In this document: piece by piece, positions 1-8,409 of the stretch
How the letters are laid out: each line of letters starts with the position of its first letter
Numbering within the stretch: the stretch's first letter is position 1
Source of the DNA: Actinomyces sp. HMSC035G02
Lineage (GTDB): Bacteria > Actinomycetota > Actinomycetes > Actinomycetales > Actinomycetaceae
Length of the DNA stretch: 13,752 bases
Direction of reading: 5' to 3'
Assembly: GCA_001838165.1 (NCBI GenBank)
Contig: KV835902.1
Span: 26,988 to 40,739, forward strand
The notes under the pieces: model-generated
Seen by the model: only the letters and a program-made list of their open reading frames with translations
The model's database searches: none
Told to the model about the DNA's origin: nothing
Translations under genes and position numbers: made by a program

Positions 1-53
1 GCCCTCGGGTGCCGTGGCCTGGCCCGCGGGAGATGTGACCCCGATCCGCTCCG

Positions 54-156
54 CAACGCAAAGCGTTGACAAAGGGAAAGTGCCTTCCGGTCAAGGCCGT
101 GACAAGCCTTGATAATGGGAGGAAATGGCGCGTTTCTGCCGGTCGCACGTTAGAAT
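54..156 (+). promoter_or_regulatory. Possible sucC upstream control region
   Basis: Two short inverted repeats lie upstream of sucC: CAACGC-AAA-GCGTTG at 54-68, overlapping a TTGACA at 66-71, and TCAAGGC-8nt-GCCTTGA at 91-112, which runs into GATAAT at 111-116. A second -10-like TAGAAT sits at 151-156. No -35/-10 pair has both good matches and a 16-18 bp spacer, so the promoter is unresolved. The palindromes could be regulator sites or the tail of an upstream transcript. Nothing else is recognised in bases 1-195. Confidence 0.3.
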
Positions 157-195
157 TATTGCGCTGACCACACCACGTTCAACGGAGGGAATAAG

Positions 196-1383
196 GTGGA
201 TCTCTACGAGTACCAGGCCCGGCAGATGTTCAAGGAGCACGGCGTGCCCGTGCTCGACTACCGCCTGGCGTCAACCCCCGAAGAGGCGCGCGAGGGTGCG
301 CGCGAGCTGCTCGCGGACGGTGCGTCGCTGCTGGTCGTCAAGGCGCAGGTGAAGACCGGCGGCCGCGGCAAGGCCGGCGGCGTCAAGCTCGCCCACACCG
401 CCGACGAGGCCTACGAGGAGGCCCAGGCGATCCTCGGCCTCGACATCAAGGGCCACATCGTCAAGAAGGTCATGATCGCGTCCGGCGCGGACATTGCCGC
501 CGAATACTACTTCTCGATCCTGCTGGACCGCTCGAACCGCCGCCACCTGGCGATGTGCTCGCGCGAAGGCGGCATGGACATCGAGACCCTCGCGAAGGAA
601 CGCCCCGAGGCCTTGGCCCGCGTCCCCCTCGACCCCACCGTCGGTATCGACGCAGAGGTCGCTCGCCACATCGCGAAGGAAGCGGGCTTCGACGAGGAAA
701 CGGCCGAGGCCATCGCCCCCGTCCTCGAAACTCTGTGGACCGTTTACCGCGACGAGGATGCGACGCTGGTCGAGGTCAACCCGCTGGTCTCCAGCCCCGA
801 CGGCTCCGTGTGGGCGGTCGACGGCAAGGTGACCCTCGACGACAACGCGCGCTTCCGCCACCCCGGCCACGCAGAGCTGGTGGACGTGGCCGCGCAGGAT
901 CCGCGTGAGGCCGCAGCGAAGGCAGCCGGACTCAACTACGTGCGCCTGGAGGGCCAGGTCGGCGTCATCGGTAACGGCGCGGGCCTGGTTATGTCGACCC
1001 TCGACGTGGTCGCGATGGCCGGTGAGGAGTTCGGCGGAATGAAGCCCGCGAACTTCCTCGACATCGGCGGCGGCGCTTCGGCCGAGGTCATGGCCAAGGG
1101 TCTGGACATCATCCTCGGAGACGAGCAGGTTCGCTCCGTGTTCGTCAACGTCTTCGGCGGCATCACCGCTTGCGACCAGGTCGCCCGAGGCATCATCGGC
1201 GCGCTTGAGACGCTGGGCGACGCGGCCTCGAAGCCCCTCGTCGTGCGCCTCGACGGTAACAAGGTTGAGGAGGGCCGCGCGATCCTCGCCGAGGCTGCGC
1301 ACCCGCTCGTCCACATGGAAGAAACGATGGACGGCGCGGCCCGGCGTGCGGCTGAGCTCGCAGCCCAGGCCTCGTCGAAGTAA
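196..1383 (+). CDS. sucC: Succinyl-CoA synthetase (ADP-forming) beta subunit
   Basis: This is the nucleotide-binding beta subunit of succinyl-CoA ligase, which with SucD converts succinyl-CoA, phosphate and NDP to succinate, CoA and NTP in the cytoplasmic TCA cycle. The 395 residues match the usual length of about 390. The N-terminal ATP-grasp part shows the nucleotide loop [10 protein letters not shown] (53-62) and the metal-site region VEVNPL (192-197). The C-terminal CoA-ligase domain shows NFLDIGGGA (286-294) and FGGIT (320-324). The GTG start at 196 is chosen because GGAGGGA ends 5 nt upstream and the product then begins MDLYEYQAR, the family's usual start. sucD follows after 26 nt, so the two are almost certainly one operon. 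Very high GC at third positions fits an actinobacterial chromosome. Confidence 0.97.
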   Translation: MDLYEYQARQMFKEHGVPVLDYRLASTPEEAREGARELLADGASLLVVKAQVKTGGRGKAGGVKLAHTADEAYEEAQAILGLDIKGHIVKKVMIASGADIAAEYYFSILLDRSNRRHLAMCSREGGMDIETLAKERPEALARVPLDPTVGIDAEVARHIAKEAGFDEETAEAIAPVLETLWTVYRDEDATLVEVNPLVSSPDGSVWAVDGKVTLDDNARFRHPGHAELVDVAAQDPREAAAKAAGLNYVRLEGQVGVIGNGAGLVMSTLDVVAMAGEEFGGMKPANFLDIGGGASAEVMAKGLDIILGDEQVRSVFVNVFGGITACDQVARGIIGALETLGDAASKPLVVRLDGNKVEEGRAILAEAAHPLVHMEETMDGAARRAAELAAQASSK

Positions 1384-1409
1384 CGACCCGAGAATCGCAG
1401 GAGAACACC

Positions 1410-2330
1410 ATGACTATCTTCGTCAACTCTGACACCCGGGTCATCGTCCAGGGCATGACTGGCGCCGAGGGCCGCAAGCACACCCAGCGCATGCTGAGCG
1501 CTGGCACGGCCATCGTTGGCGGCACGAACCCGCGCAAGGCCGGCACGACCGTCACCTTCGACGTGCAGGGCTACGGCCCGGGCGCCGACAAGGTGACCGA
1601 CGGCCAGGTTGAGGTCCCCGTCTTCGGCACGGTCGCCGAGGCCCGCGAGGCCACCGGCGCGAACGCCTCCGTCATCTTCGTGCCCCCGGCCTTCGCGAAG
1701 GGCGCCGCCCTTGAGGCCATCGACGCGGGCATCGAAACGATCGTCCTCATCACCGAGGGCATTCCCGTTCAGGATTCCACGATCGTCGTCGAGCGCGCGC
1801 TCGCGGCGGGTGTGCGCCTGATCGGCCCGAACTGCCCCGGCATCATCTCGCCCGGGCAGGCGAACCTGGGCATCACCCCGGCGGACATCACGGGACCGGG
1901 ACGCCTCGGCCTCGTCTCGAAGTCGGGCACGCTGACCTACCAGCTCATGTACGAGCTGCGCGACTTCGGCTTCACGACGTGCCTGGGTATCGGCGGCGAC
2001 CCGGTTGTGGGCACCACCCACATCGACGCGCTGGCGGCTTTTGAGGCGGATCCCGACACGGACCTCGTCATCATGATCGGTGAGATCGGCGGTGACGCCG
2101 AGGAGCGTGCGGCCGCGTGGATCCAGGAGAACATGACCAAGCCCGTCGTTGCGTACATCGCGGGCTTCACGGCCCCCGAGGGCAAGACCATGGGCCATGC
2201 GGGCGCGATCGTGTCCGGCTCGTCCGGTACGGCTGCCGCGAAGGCGGAGGCGCTCGAGGCCGTGGGCGTGCGCGTGGGTCGCACTCCTTCGCAGACGGCG
2301 GAGATCGCGCGCGAGATCCTCTCGCGCTAA
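1410..2330 (+). CDS. sucD: Succinyl-CoA synthetase alpha subunit
   Basis: This is the CoA-binding subunit that carries the phosphohistidine of succinyl-CoA ligase and forms the complex with SucC. It has an N-terminal Rossmann-type CoA-binding domain (about 1-125), the conserved GPNCPG (139-144) and SKSGTLTYQ (170-178) motifs, and the phospho-acceptor His263 in GHAGAI (262-267). AGGAGA ends 5 nt before the ATG. At 306 residues it is longer than the E. coli protein (289). Against the E. coli protein as I remember it, the extra length is about 17 residues around 49-66, between AGTT and VPVFGTV, in the loop before the second strand region. All expected core motifs are present, so it should be active. 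It is co-transcribed with sucC. Confidence 0.97.
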   Translation: MTIFVNSDTRVIVQGMTGAEGRKHTQRMLSAGTAIVGGTNPRKAGTTVTFDVQGYGPGADKVTDGQVEVPVFGTVAEAREATGANASVIFVPPAFAKGAALEAIDAGIETIVLITEGIPVQDSTIVVERALAAGVRLIGPNCPGIISPGQANLGITPADITGPGRLGLVSKSGTLTYQLMYELRDFGFTTCLGIGGDPVVGTTHIDALAAFEADPDTDLVIMIGEIGGDAEERAAAWIQENMTKPVVAYIAGFTAPEGKTMGHAGAIVSGSSGTAAAKAEALEAVGVRVGRTPSQTAEIAREILSR

Positions 2331-2342
2331 CGTCACAGCACA

Positions 2343-2387
2343 AATCGGCCCGGGGTCGGCGCGCAGCGTCGCGGCCCCGGGCCGATT
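2343..2387 (+). terminator. Hairpin after sucD
   Basis: A perfect 13-bp inverted repeat (arms 2343-2355 and 2375-2387, core CGGCCCGGGG/CCCCGGGCCG) encloses a 19-nt loop and starts 12 nt after the sucD stop. It lacks a downstream T-run, as is common for actinobacterial intrinsic-type terminators. It separates sucCD from the next gene. Confidence 0.6.
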
Positions 2388-2389
2388 CT

Positions 2390-2404
2390 GACACTATGGG
2401 CCTG
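2390..2404 (+). promoter_or_regulatory. Candidate leaderless promoter of the PerM-like gene
   Basis: GACACT at 2390-2395 resembles the actinobacterial -10 TANNNT and sits 8 nt before the GTG at 2404. No Shine-Dalgarno sequence lies between them. Transcription would then begin on or next to the start codon. No clear -35 is visible, because that region is the terminator stem. Confidence 0.35.
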
Positions 2405-3936
2405 TGAGCGAGCGCATCAGAGAAGTACCCAGCCCCCGGCGAACCACGACCACGTACGTGGCGGATCGAGCGACGATCCGTGTGGCCGTCCCGCAGGGCT
2501 GGGCGCGCGGAGTGATCGCGGGTGTTGAGGCAGCCTTTGCGGGCTGGGGTCTGATTACGGTGTTCACGATGATCGCCTACCTGACGCTGCGCTCGAACTC
2601 GTGGATGAATGACACGACGCCGCGCGACGCGCTTGGCCTGGGTGGCGACCTGTGGGCCGCCGTCATTGGCGGCACGTCGGTCGTGGGTGACGTGCACTAT
2701 CGTGCGATCCCGACGCTGATGGGCGCTCTACTGATCGTGCTGGTGCGGATTCTGCTGCGCACGACGGCGGGTTATCCGCGCAGCGCCGCGCTGTTTGCCG
2801 TGCCTGGCTTCCTGCTGACCTCGTGGCTCCTGGCGGGGGCGTCGGGTATTCATTCGCATTGGTGGACGGGCACGATCGGCGGCGTGCTGATCCCGTTGAT
2901 CGGCTCGGTGTGGTTCGTCGCCTCGGGCTATTCGCGTGACCATGAGGCGCCGTCGATGCAGCACTGGATTTCGGGTGGCCTGAAGCTGGGTGGCCTGTCT
3001 GTGGTGGTCCTCGCGGCCGCGTCGTTCGTCGCCTCGGTCATCGCGCTCGTCGCGGGGTGGAGCCGTATGGCGGGTATTCAGGAGCTCCTGGGTGCGTCGT
3101 CGGCCGCGGACACGTCGTTCATCGTCGGCGGGCAGGCGCTGTTCGCGCCGACGGTCATGGCGTGGGCGGCCTCCTGGTGGTCGGGCGCGGGTTTCCTGAC
3201 GGCGACGGATTCGTTGCATTCTCCGGCGGTGGCAGGAACCGGTCCGATTCCGCCGATTCCGCTGCTGGGTGCCGTCCCGCAGACCGCTCCTGGCATGTGG
3301 GTGATCATCGCGCCGATCACCCTGGGTCTTGGCCTCGGCGTCGTCGCGGCGCGTTCGTTCCGTCGTGAGCACCTGCTGCACCAGACCGCGCAGGGCGTGT
3401 TGGCCTCGGTGATTATCGCGTCGGTGACGGCCCTGTGGATGTGGAGCGCGACGATGAGCCTGGGCTCGGTGCGCCTGTCGGTGATGGGGCCGCGCGTGGG
3501 GTGGGCGACGCTCGCCCTCGTGCTCGAGATCGCGCTGCCCACGCTGATCATCGCCCTGGCGGCCCACCCGACGACGCGCGCCCTCCTCGGTGAGGGAGCC
3601 GGCTGCGTGCGCGACGAGGGCGAGGCCCTGCGTCGCCGCGCCGCCGAGCGTGCGTCCCGCGTGGGGGCCACTGCCTCGACGATGGACGAGGCCTGGGCTG
3701 AGGCCTCCGATCCCGCTGAGGTGGGCGAGGTGGACGCAGGCGCCGACGAGGCCGGGGCTGAGGATCTCGAAGCGGGCACCGACGCGGGAGAAGCGGGCGA
3801 GCAAACCGCGGGCGAGACGCCCGAGGAGGCCGGCGAAACGGCCGCCGACGTGGCCGTGGATAGCGAAGCCGGCCGGGCCGAAGGTGACGAGGAAGACCCC
3901 GAGACGAAGGCGACGCGGCGCGAGGGCCTGAACTAG
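2404..3936 (+). CDS. perM: DUF6350 / PerM-like multi-pass membrane protein with acidic tail
   Basis: About nine hydrophobic segments (roughly residues 35-61, 98-118, 126-146, 155-175, 193-217, 239-260, 297-317, 330-350, 364-388) mark an integral membrane protein of 510 residues. Its position directly after sucCD and before purH is that of the mycobacterial cell-division membrane protein PerM (DUF6350 family), which is the main basis for the name. The N-terminus (1-30) is basic and probably cytoplasmic. Residues about 427-505 are a low-complexity Glu/Asp/Ala/Gly tail, probably cytoplasmic and disordered. The GTG at 2404 is taken as start because a -10-like hexamer precedes it and no ribosome site supports a later ATG. 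The stop lies 4 nt before the purH riboswitch region. The molecular function is not established by sequence; a role in septum stability is family knowledge from mycobacteria. Confidence 0.8.
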   Translation: MSERIREVPSPRRTTTTYVADRATIRVAVPQGWARGVIAGVEAAFAGWGLITVFTMIAYLTLRSNSWMNDTTPRDALGLGGDLWAAVIGGTSVVGDVHYRAIPTLMGALLIVLVRILLRTTAGYPRSAALFAVPGFLLTSWLLAGASGIHSHWWTGTIGGVLIPLIGSVWFVASGYSRDHEAPSMQHWISGGLKLGGLSVVVLAAASFVASVIALVAGWSRMAGIQELLGASSAADTSFIVGGQALFAPTVMAWAASWWSGAGFLTATDSLHSPAVAGTGPIPPIPLLGAVPQTAPGMWVIIAPITLGLGLGVVAARSFRREHLLHQTAQGVLASVIIASVTALWMWSATMSLGSVRLSVMGPRVGWATLALVLEIALPTLIIALAAHPTTRALLGEGAGCVRDEGEALRRRAAERASRVGATASTMDEAWAEASDPAEVGEVDAGADEAGAEDLEAGTDAGEAGEQTAGETPEEAGETAADVAVDSEAGRAEGDEEDPETKATRREGLN

Positions 3937-3939
3937 ACT
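3934..3939 (+). promoter_or_regulatory. Possible -10 element for the purH transcript
   Basis: TAGACT overlaps the stop codon of the upstream gene and lies about 8 nt before the first paired base of the ZTP aptamer. A start near 3944-3946 would place the riboswitch at the 5' end of its own mRNA. No good -35 is visible, so read-through from upstream is equally possible. Confidence 0.3.
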
Positions 3940-3942
3940 GGG

Positions 3943-4020
3943 AGACGCCGCGACTGGCGAGGGTGGATGACCACCGGGGAGCGGCCGCATTTCCCGCGAG
4001 GCGTCGCCCGCCTGGGCGCC
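3943..4020 (+). promoter_or_regulatory. ZTP (pfl) riboswitch upstream of purH
   Basis: The pfl consensus blocks occur in order: GCCGCGACTGGCGA (3947-3960), the P2 hairpin GGTGG-ATGA-CCACC (3962-3975), CGGGGAGCGGC (3975-3985) and the 3' hairpin with pseudoknot block GCCC-GCCT-GGGC (4006-4017). P1 is formed by GCCGC (3947-3951) with GCGGC (3981-3985). This RNA class binds ZTP/ZMP, a sign of 10-formyl-THF shortage, and in known cases turns on folate and purine genes. Here it sits 27 nt before purH, whose AICAR transformylase consumes ZMP and formyl-THF. No T-run terminator lies between aptamer and start codon, so control of translation initiation is more likely than attenuation. I could not identify a clear anti-Shine-Dalgarno partner. 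Confidence 0.9.
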
Positions 4021-4047
4021 TGGGTTTGGTCTCAACCTGGAGGAACT

Positions 4048-5889
4048 ATGTCCGTCTCCCTGGACAACCTGGAACCCATTGACGTGCGCCCCATTAAGCG
4101 GGCCCTGATCTCTGTGTATGACAAGACGGGGCTGGAGGATCTCGCTCGCGCGCTTGGCGAGGCCGGCGTGGAGATTGTCTCCACCGGCTCCACGGCCGCC
4201 CGCATCGCGGCCGCTGGCGTGGCCGTCACCCCGGTTGACGACGTGACCGGCTTCCCCGAGGTGCTCGAGGGTCGCGTGAAGACCCTGCACCCCTTCATCC
4301 ATTCCGGCATCCTGGCCGACCAGCGTAAGGCCGCGCACCGCGAGCAGATCGCGCAGCTGGGAATCCAGGCCTTTGACCTGGTCGTGTGCAACCTGTACCC
4401 GTTCCAGGACACGGTCGCGTCGGGCGCTTCCTTCGATGAGTGCGTCGAGCAGATCGACATCGGCGGCCCGTCCATGGTGCGCGCCGCTGCGAAGAATCAC
4501 CCGTCGGTTGCCGTCGTGACCTCCCCGGAGCGTTACGCGGACGTGATCGAGGCCGTGGCGGGGGAGGGTTTCACCCTCGAGCAGCGCCGCGTGCTGGCCG
4601 CCGAGGCTTTCGCCCATACCGCGACCTACGACCTGGCGATTGCCGGTTGGCTGGCCGACGAGCTGGATCTTGAGGATGTGCGCGAGACCCTCGACGATGC
4701 CGCCGAGTCTCACCTGGACGCCTCCGACGCGGCGTTCCTGGAGTCGCTGGGCTACCAGACCGAGGAAGACTACGTGGTGGAGGTCCCCGAGGAGGAGGGG
4801 CAGGCCTCGGGTATGCCCGTGTTCGTGGCCGACGCGTTCGAGCGTGTGGAGTCGCTGCGCTACGGCGAGAATCCGCACCAGGGCGCGGCCGTGTACCGCG
4901 AGATCGATGAGTCCTTCGAGGACGAGGAGGTCGACGACGAGGCCTTGGCCCCGGGCATCGCGAACGCGCGCCAGCTGCACGGCAAGGCCATGAGCTACAA
5001 CAACTACACGGACGGCGACGCCGCCCTGCGCGCCGCCTACGACCATGAGCGTCCCTGCGTCGCGATCATCAAGCACGCGAACCCCTGCGGTATCGCGGTG
5101 GCCGATGAGGTGGCCGAGGCGCACCGCCTCGCGCACGCCTGCGACCCCGTGTCGGCGTTTGGCGGCGTGATCGCCGTGAACCGCCCGGTGAGCGTGGAGC
5201 TGGCTCGCCAGATCGTCCCGATCTTCACCGAGGTCGTGCTGGCCCCCGATTACGAGGAGGGCGCGCTCGAGGTGTTGAGCACGAAGAAGAACCTGCGCGT
5301 CCTGCAGGTTGAGCCCCCGGCTCGCGGCTCGTACGAGTTCAAGCAGATCAGCGGCGGCCTGCTGGTTCAGGAGCGCGACGACATTGACGCGCCGGGCGAT
5401 TCCCCGGAGAACTGGACGCTCGCGGCCGGCGCACCCGCCGACGAGGCGACGCTGGCGGACCTGGAGTTCGCGTGGCGCACGGTGCGTGCGGTTCGTTCGA
5501 ATGCGATCCTGCTGGTCAAGGACGGCGCCTCGGTGGGCGTTGGCATGGGCCAGGTGAACCGCGTGGACTCCTGCAAGCTGGCGGTCGAGCGTGCGAACAC
5601 GCTGGGCTCGCGCTCGACGGGTGACGCGGCGGCGTCCACCGTGGACAGTGCGGGCGGCGCTCGCGCGTCCGAGGTTGTGGCCGAGGCTCCGGAGCAGCGT
5701 TCCGTTGGCGCGGTCGCCGCGTCGGATGCGTTCTTCCCCTTCGCGGATGGACTGCAGGTGCTCATTGACGCGGGCGTGAAGGCTGTCGTCCAGCCCGGCG
5801 GCTCGGTGCGTGACCAGGAGTCGATCGACGCGGCGAACGCTGCGGGCATCACGATGTACCTGACGGGCACGCGCCACTTCGCGCACTGA
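4048..5889 (+). CDS. purH: Bifunctional AICAR transformylase / IMP cyclohydrolase
   Basis: PurH carries out the last two steps of de novo IMP synthesis: formylation of AICAR by 10-formyl-THF and ring closure. The N-terminal MGS-like cyclohydrolase domain (about 15-200) shows STGSTA (45-50), [16 protein letters not shown] (76-91) and DIGGPSM (137-143). The transformylase domain shows RYGENPHQ (271-278), SYNNY (316-320), the catalytic pair Lys342-His343 in [15 protein letters not shown] (366-373) and [12 protein letters not shown] (557-568). The ATG at 4048 is chosen because GGAGGA ends 3 nt upstream and the earlier in-frame ATG lies inside the riboswitch. At 613 residues it is about 80 longer than the usual 520-530. 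The extra sequence is acidic (about 238-256 and 286-300) and Ala/Ser-rich (about 521-553). Motifs flanking these inserts are intact, so the enzyme is expected to work. Confidence 0.97.
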   Translation: MSVSLDNLEPIDVRPIKRALISVYDKTGLEDLARALGEAGVEIVSTGSTAARIAAAGVAVTPVDDVTGFPEVLEGRVKTLHPFIHSGILADQRKAAHREQIAQLGIQAFDLVVCNLYPFQDTVASGASFDECVEQIDIGGPSMVRAAAKNHPSVAVVTSPERYADVIEAVAGEGFTLEQRRVLAAEAFAHTATYDLAIAGWLADELDLEDVRETLDDAAESHLDASDAAFLESLGYQTEEDYVVEVPEEEGQASGMPVFVADAFERVESLRYGENPHQGAAVYREIDESFEDEEVDDEALAPGIANARQLHGKAMSYNNYTDGDAALRAAYDHERPCVAIIKHANPCGIAVADEVAEAHRLAHACDPVSAFGGVIAVNRPVSVELARQIVPIFTEVVLAPDYEEGALEVLSTKKNLRVLQVEPPARGSYEFKQISGGLLVQERDDIDAPGDSPENWTLAAGAPADEATLADLEFAWRTVRAVRSNAILLVKDGASVGVGMGQVNRVDSCKLAVERANTLGSRSTGDAAASTVDSAGGARASEVVAEAPEQRSVGAVAASDAFFPFADGLQVLIDAGVKAVVQPGGSVRDQESIDAANAAGITMYLTGTRHFAH

Positions 5890-5909
5890 TCACACCCGCT
5901 CATGGGTTC

Positions 5910-5944
5910 CAGGGGGCGAGCGCCGGTGTGGCGCTCGCCCCCTG
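5910..5944 (+). terminator. Strong hairpin after purH
   Basis: A perfect 15-bp inverted repeat (arms 5910-5924 and 5930-5944, core GGGGGCGAGCGCC) with a 5-nt loop begins 20 nt after the purH stop. It lacks a T-run, but its strength and place make it a likely terminator that insulates bioY. Confidence 0.75.
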
Positions 5945-5962
5945 AGATCTGCGCCCGTGTGC

Positions 5963-5991
5963 TTGACAGGGAGTGGCGGGCAGCATATTGT
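5963..5991 (+). promoter_or_regulatory. bioY promoter
   Basis: A consensus -35 TTGACA (5963-5968) and a -10 TATTGT (5986-5991) are separated by 17 bp. This is the best sigma-70-type promoter in the host part of the window, and it points at bioY, whose ATG is 45 nt downstream. Confidence 0.7.
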
Positions 5992-6003
5992 TCAATTGTT
6001 GAA
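5991..6003 (+). promoter_or_regulatory. Palindromic operator candidate for bioY
   Basis: TTCAA-TTG-TTGAA is a perfect odd palindrome abutting the -10 and covering the expected transcription start. A repressor bound here would block bioY. Actinobacteria regulate biotin genes with TetR-type (BioQ) or bifunctional BirA regulators; which one, if any, binds here cannot be told. Confidence 0.45.
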
Positions 6004-6036
6004 TGAAAGGCTGTTAGCCCTGTTGAAAGGTGTCGT

Positions 6037-6624
6037 ATGACCACCCTGACCGCTTCCCCCGTCGCCGCCGCGCGCGAAAACCGCGTCCTCGCCGACCGCC
6101 TCGGTGGCACGATCGCCCGTGAAATCGCCCTGGTGGCAGCCGGCACGATCGCCATGATCGTCCTCGCCCGCATCTCGATCCCGCTGCCCTTCACGCCCGT
6201 GCCCGTCTCGCTCGGCACGCTCGGTGCCCTCTCGGTCGGCACGACCCTCGGCGCGCGTCGAGGCCTCGCCTCCGTCGCTACGTACGCGATCCTCGGCGTC
6301 GCCGGCGTCCCGGTCTTCACCGGCACGAACGTCGGCTGGGCCTTCGCCTCCTTCGGCTACATCCTCGGCTACCTCCTCGTCGCTGCGATCGCCGGCCTGG
6401 CAGCCCAGCGTGGCGCCGACCGCCGCATCCTCACCATGGCGCCGACCGCCGTCGTGTCCCTGTTCTCCGTGTACATCCTGGGCCTGGCCTGGATGATCCC
6501 CTTCGCGCACATGACGATCGAGCAGGGTCTGATGAAGGGCTTCGTGCCCTTCATCATCGGCGACCTGCTGAAGGCCGCCGTTGCCACCGGCGCCTTCCCG
6601 GTGCTGCGCTCCATCTTCCGCTGA
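6037..6624 (+). CDS. bioY: BioY biotin transporter substrate-binding (S) component
   Basis: BioY is the membrane-embedded biotin-capturing subunit of an ECF-type transporter; with EcfA/EcfT or alone it brings biotin into the cell. The 195-residue product is highly hydrophobic with about six membrane segments. It has the family signature region at about 48-95, [18 protein letters not shown] followed by LGARRG and [12 protein letters not shown], and the Gly-rich block FGYILGYLL (about 107-115). The ATG at 6037 has AAAGG 6 nt upstream. No ecfA/ecfT genes are adjacent, so it is a solitary bioY that must share an energising module or act alone. Its own promoter and palindrome suggest regulation separate from purH and guaA. 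Confidence 0.93.
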   Translation: MTTLTASPVAAARENRVLADRLGGTIAREIALVAAGTIAMIVLARISIPLPFTPVPVSLGTLGALSVGTTLGARRGLASVATYAILGVAGVPVFTGTNVGWAFASFGYILGYLLVAAIAGLAAQRGADRRILTMAPTAVVSLFSVYILGLAWMIPFAHMTIEQGLMKGFVPFIIGDLLKAAVATGAFPVLRSIFR

Positions 6625-6650
6625 GCCGCGCGCTCCAGCGCAACGAGAGT

Positions 6651-6680
6651 CGGCCTCGTCCCCACCCGGGGGCGGGGCCG
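6651..6680 (+). terminator. Hairpin after bioY
   Basis: Arms 6651-6663 and 6668-6680 pair over 13 positions, two of them as G-U wobbles in RNA of this sense, around a 4-nt loop. The wobbles fit an RNA terminator read rightward from bioY. No T-run follows. Confidence 0.6.
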
Positions 6681-6747
6681 TCGCCGTATCCGGTGTGCGC
6701 AGTGGTGACATGCGTAATGGAGCGCGACGGGGTGGGGCGCGCGCGGG

Positions 6748-6761
6748 TACCATTGGCAGGG
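6748..6761 (+). promoter_or_regulatory. Leaderless guaA promoter (-10 TACCAT)
   Basis: TACCAT at 6748-6753 fits the actinobacterial -10 TANNNT and lies exactly 7 nt before the GTG at 6761. The transcript would therefore begin at the start codon. No Shine-Dalgarno sequence with usable spacing is present. A -35 is not evident. Confidence 0.5.
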
Positions 6762-8332
6762 TGAACGCTTCTGACATGCATCCCGTCCTCGTCGTCGACT
6801 TCGGCGCGCAGTATGCCCAGCTGATCGCGCGCCGCGTGCGTGAGGCTAACGTCTACTCCGAGATCGTCCCCCACACCATGAGCGTGGCGGACATGCTCGC
6901 TAAGGAGCCCGTCGCCATCATCCTGTCCGGCGGCCCGTCCTCCGTGTACGAGGAGGGCGCGCCCTCCGTCGATCCCGCGATCTTCGAGGCCGGCGTGCCC
7001 GTCCTGGGTATCTGCTACGGCTTCCAGACCATGGCTCACGCCCTTGGCGGCACCGTCGGTCGCACGGGCACCCGCGAGTACGGACACACCGAGGCCACGG
7101 TTTCTGCGGGTTCTTGCCTGTTTGATGGCACCCCCGACGATCAGATCGTGTGGATGAGCCACGGCGACGCTGTCCAGGGCGCGCCCGAGGGCTTCACCGT
7201 CACCGCCTCCACCGCCGAGACCCCCGTCGCGGCCTTCGAGTCGCGCGAGCGTCGCCTCTACGGCCTGCAGTGGCACCCCGAGGTGGGCCACTCCCAGTTC
7301 GGCCAGGACGCCCTGAAGAACTTCCTCTACGAGGGTGCGGGCCTGGAACCCACGTGGACCGCCGGTTCCATCGTGGACGAGCAGGTCGAGAAGATTCGCG
7401 AGCAGGTCGGCGACGCGCAGGTCATCTGCGCCCTGTCCGGCGGCGTGGACTCCTCCGTGGCTGCGGCCCTCGTGCACAAGGCCGTCGGCGATCAGCTGAC
7501 CTGCTTCTTCATCGATCACGGCCTGCTGCGCGCGGGCGAGCGCGAGCAGGTCGAGAACGACTACGCGCGCGGCATGGGCATCCGCGTCATCACCTGCGAC
7601 GAGTCCGAGCGCTTCCTGTCCGCCCTGGCCGGCGTCACCGAGCCTGAGGCGAAGCGTAAGATCATCGGCCGTGAGTTCATCCGCTCCTTCGAGGCCGCCC
7701 AGAAGCAGGTCATCGAAGAGGTTGGCGCCGCCGGCGGCGAGGTGAAGTTCCTCGTCCAGGGTACCCTGTACCCCGACGTCGTCGAGTCCGGCGGCGGCGA
7801 GGGCACGGCCAACATCAAGAGCCACCACAACGTGGGTGGCCTGCCCGAGGACATGACCTTCGAGCTGGTCGAGCCCCTGCGCACCCTGTTCAAGGACGAG
7901 GTGCGTGCGGTCGGCCGCGAGCTGGGCCTGCCCGACTACCTGGTGAACCGCCAGCCCTTCCCGGGCCCCGGCCTGGGCATCCGCATCATTGGCGAGGTCA
8001 CGCGCGAGCGCCTGGACATCCTGCGCGCAGCCGACCTGATCGCCCGCGAGGAGCTCACGGCGGCCGGCCTGGATCAGGAGATCTGGCAGTGCCCGGTGGT
8101 TCTGCTCGCCGACGTTCGTTCCGTGGGCGTCCAGGGTGATGGCCGTACCTACGGTCACCCGATCGTGCTGCGCCCCGTGTCCTCCGAGGACGCGATGACG
8201 GCCGACTGGACGCGCCTGCCCTACGACGTCCTGGCCCGCATCTCGACCCGCATCACCAACTCGGTGCCCGAGGTCAACCGCGTCGTCCTCGACGTGACCT
8301 CCAAGCCCCCGGCCACCATCGAGTGGGAATGA
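6761..8332 (+). CDS. guaA: GMP synthase (glutamine-hydrolysing)
   Basis: GuaA aminates XMP to GMP with glutamine and ATP, the final step of guanine nucleotide synthesis. The class-I glutamine amidotransferase domain (about 8-195) has the oxyanion region SGGPSSV (56-62), nucleophile Cys85 in GICYGFQ, and the His172/Glu174 pair in WHPEV. The ATP pyrophosphatase domain follows with the P-loop SGGVDSS (226-232), and the dimerisation domain ends in the family-typical IEWE. The 523 residues match the usual 510-525. The GTG at 6761 is chosen because the -10-like TACCAT lies 7 nt before it and the product starts just before the conserved [10 protein letters not shown]. The next in-frame ATG (6776) also lacks a ribosome site. 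The mobile element begins right after the stop codon; the reading frame is complete, so function is preserved. Confidence 0.97.
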   Translation: MNASDMHPVLVVDFGAQYAQLIARRVREANVYSEIVPHTMSVADMLAKEPVAIILSGGPSSVYEEGAPSVDPAIFEAGVPVLGICYGFQTMAHALGGTVGRTGTREYGHTEATVSAGSCLFDGTPDDQIVWMSHGDAVQGAPEGFTVTASTAETPVAAFESRERRLYGLQWHPEVGHSQFGQDALKNFLYEGAGLEPTWTAGSIVDEQVEKIREQVGDAQVICALSGGVDSSVAAALVHKAVGDQLTCFFIDHGLLRAGEREQVENDYARGMGIRVITCDESERFLSALAGVTEPEAKRKIIGREFIRSFEAAQKQVIEEVGAAGGEVKFLVQGTLYPDVVESGGGEGTANIKSHHNVGGLPEDMTFELVEPLRTLFKDEVRAVGRELGLPDYLVNRQPFPGPGLGIRIIGEVTRERLDILRAADLIAREELTAAGLDQEIWQCPVVLLADVRSVGVQGDGRTYGHPIVLRPVSSEDAMTADWTRLPYDVLARISTRITNSVPEVNRVVLDVTSKPPATIEWE

Positions 8333-8381
8333 CGCTCGAAACGGCGAAAACCCGCATGAATACAGGCTTTTTTGCCCGTCC

Positions 8382-8409
8382 ATACTGCTCTTGATACTGG
8401 ATTGATACT
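8382..8409. repeat. ATACT repeats, possible integrase arm-binding sites
   Basis: ATACT occurs at 8382-8386, 8394-8398 and 8405-8409, spaced 12 and 11 bp, about one helical turn. The last two copies extend to TTGATACT. Closely phased short direct repeats near an element end are typical of sites bound by the N-terminal arm domain of tyrosine integrases. The assignment is inference. Confidence 0.4.

Noticed and set aside
936..2336. Minus-strand open frame of 466 codons over sucC/sucD
   Set aside because: It is antisense to two clear enzyme genes and has no family features or ribosome site.
3967..4047. Earlier ATG for purH
   Set aside because: The ATG lies in the P2 loop of the ZTP aptamer and lacks a ribosome site; the ATG at 4048 has GGAGGA.
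2728..5886. Minus-strand open frame of 1052 codons
   Set aside because: It runs antisense across the perM and purH genes and the riboswitch. Its product is Arg/His/Gly-rich low-complexity sequence, the usual shadow of high-GC codon bias.
6581..6760. Upstream in-frame extension of guaA
   Set aside because: It would overlap bioY and cross the bioY hairpin and the -10; the sequence is low-complexity and absent from GuaA proteins.
6554..8383. Minus-strand open frame of 609 codons over guaA
   Set aside because: It is antisense to guaA and Gly/Ala/Arg-rich without motifs; composition explains it.
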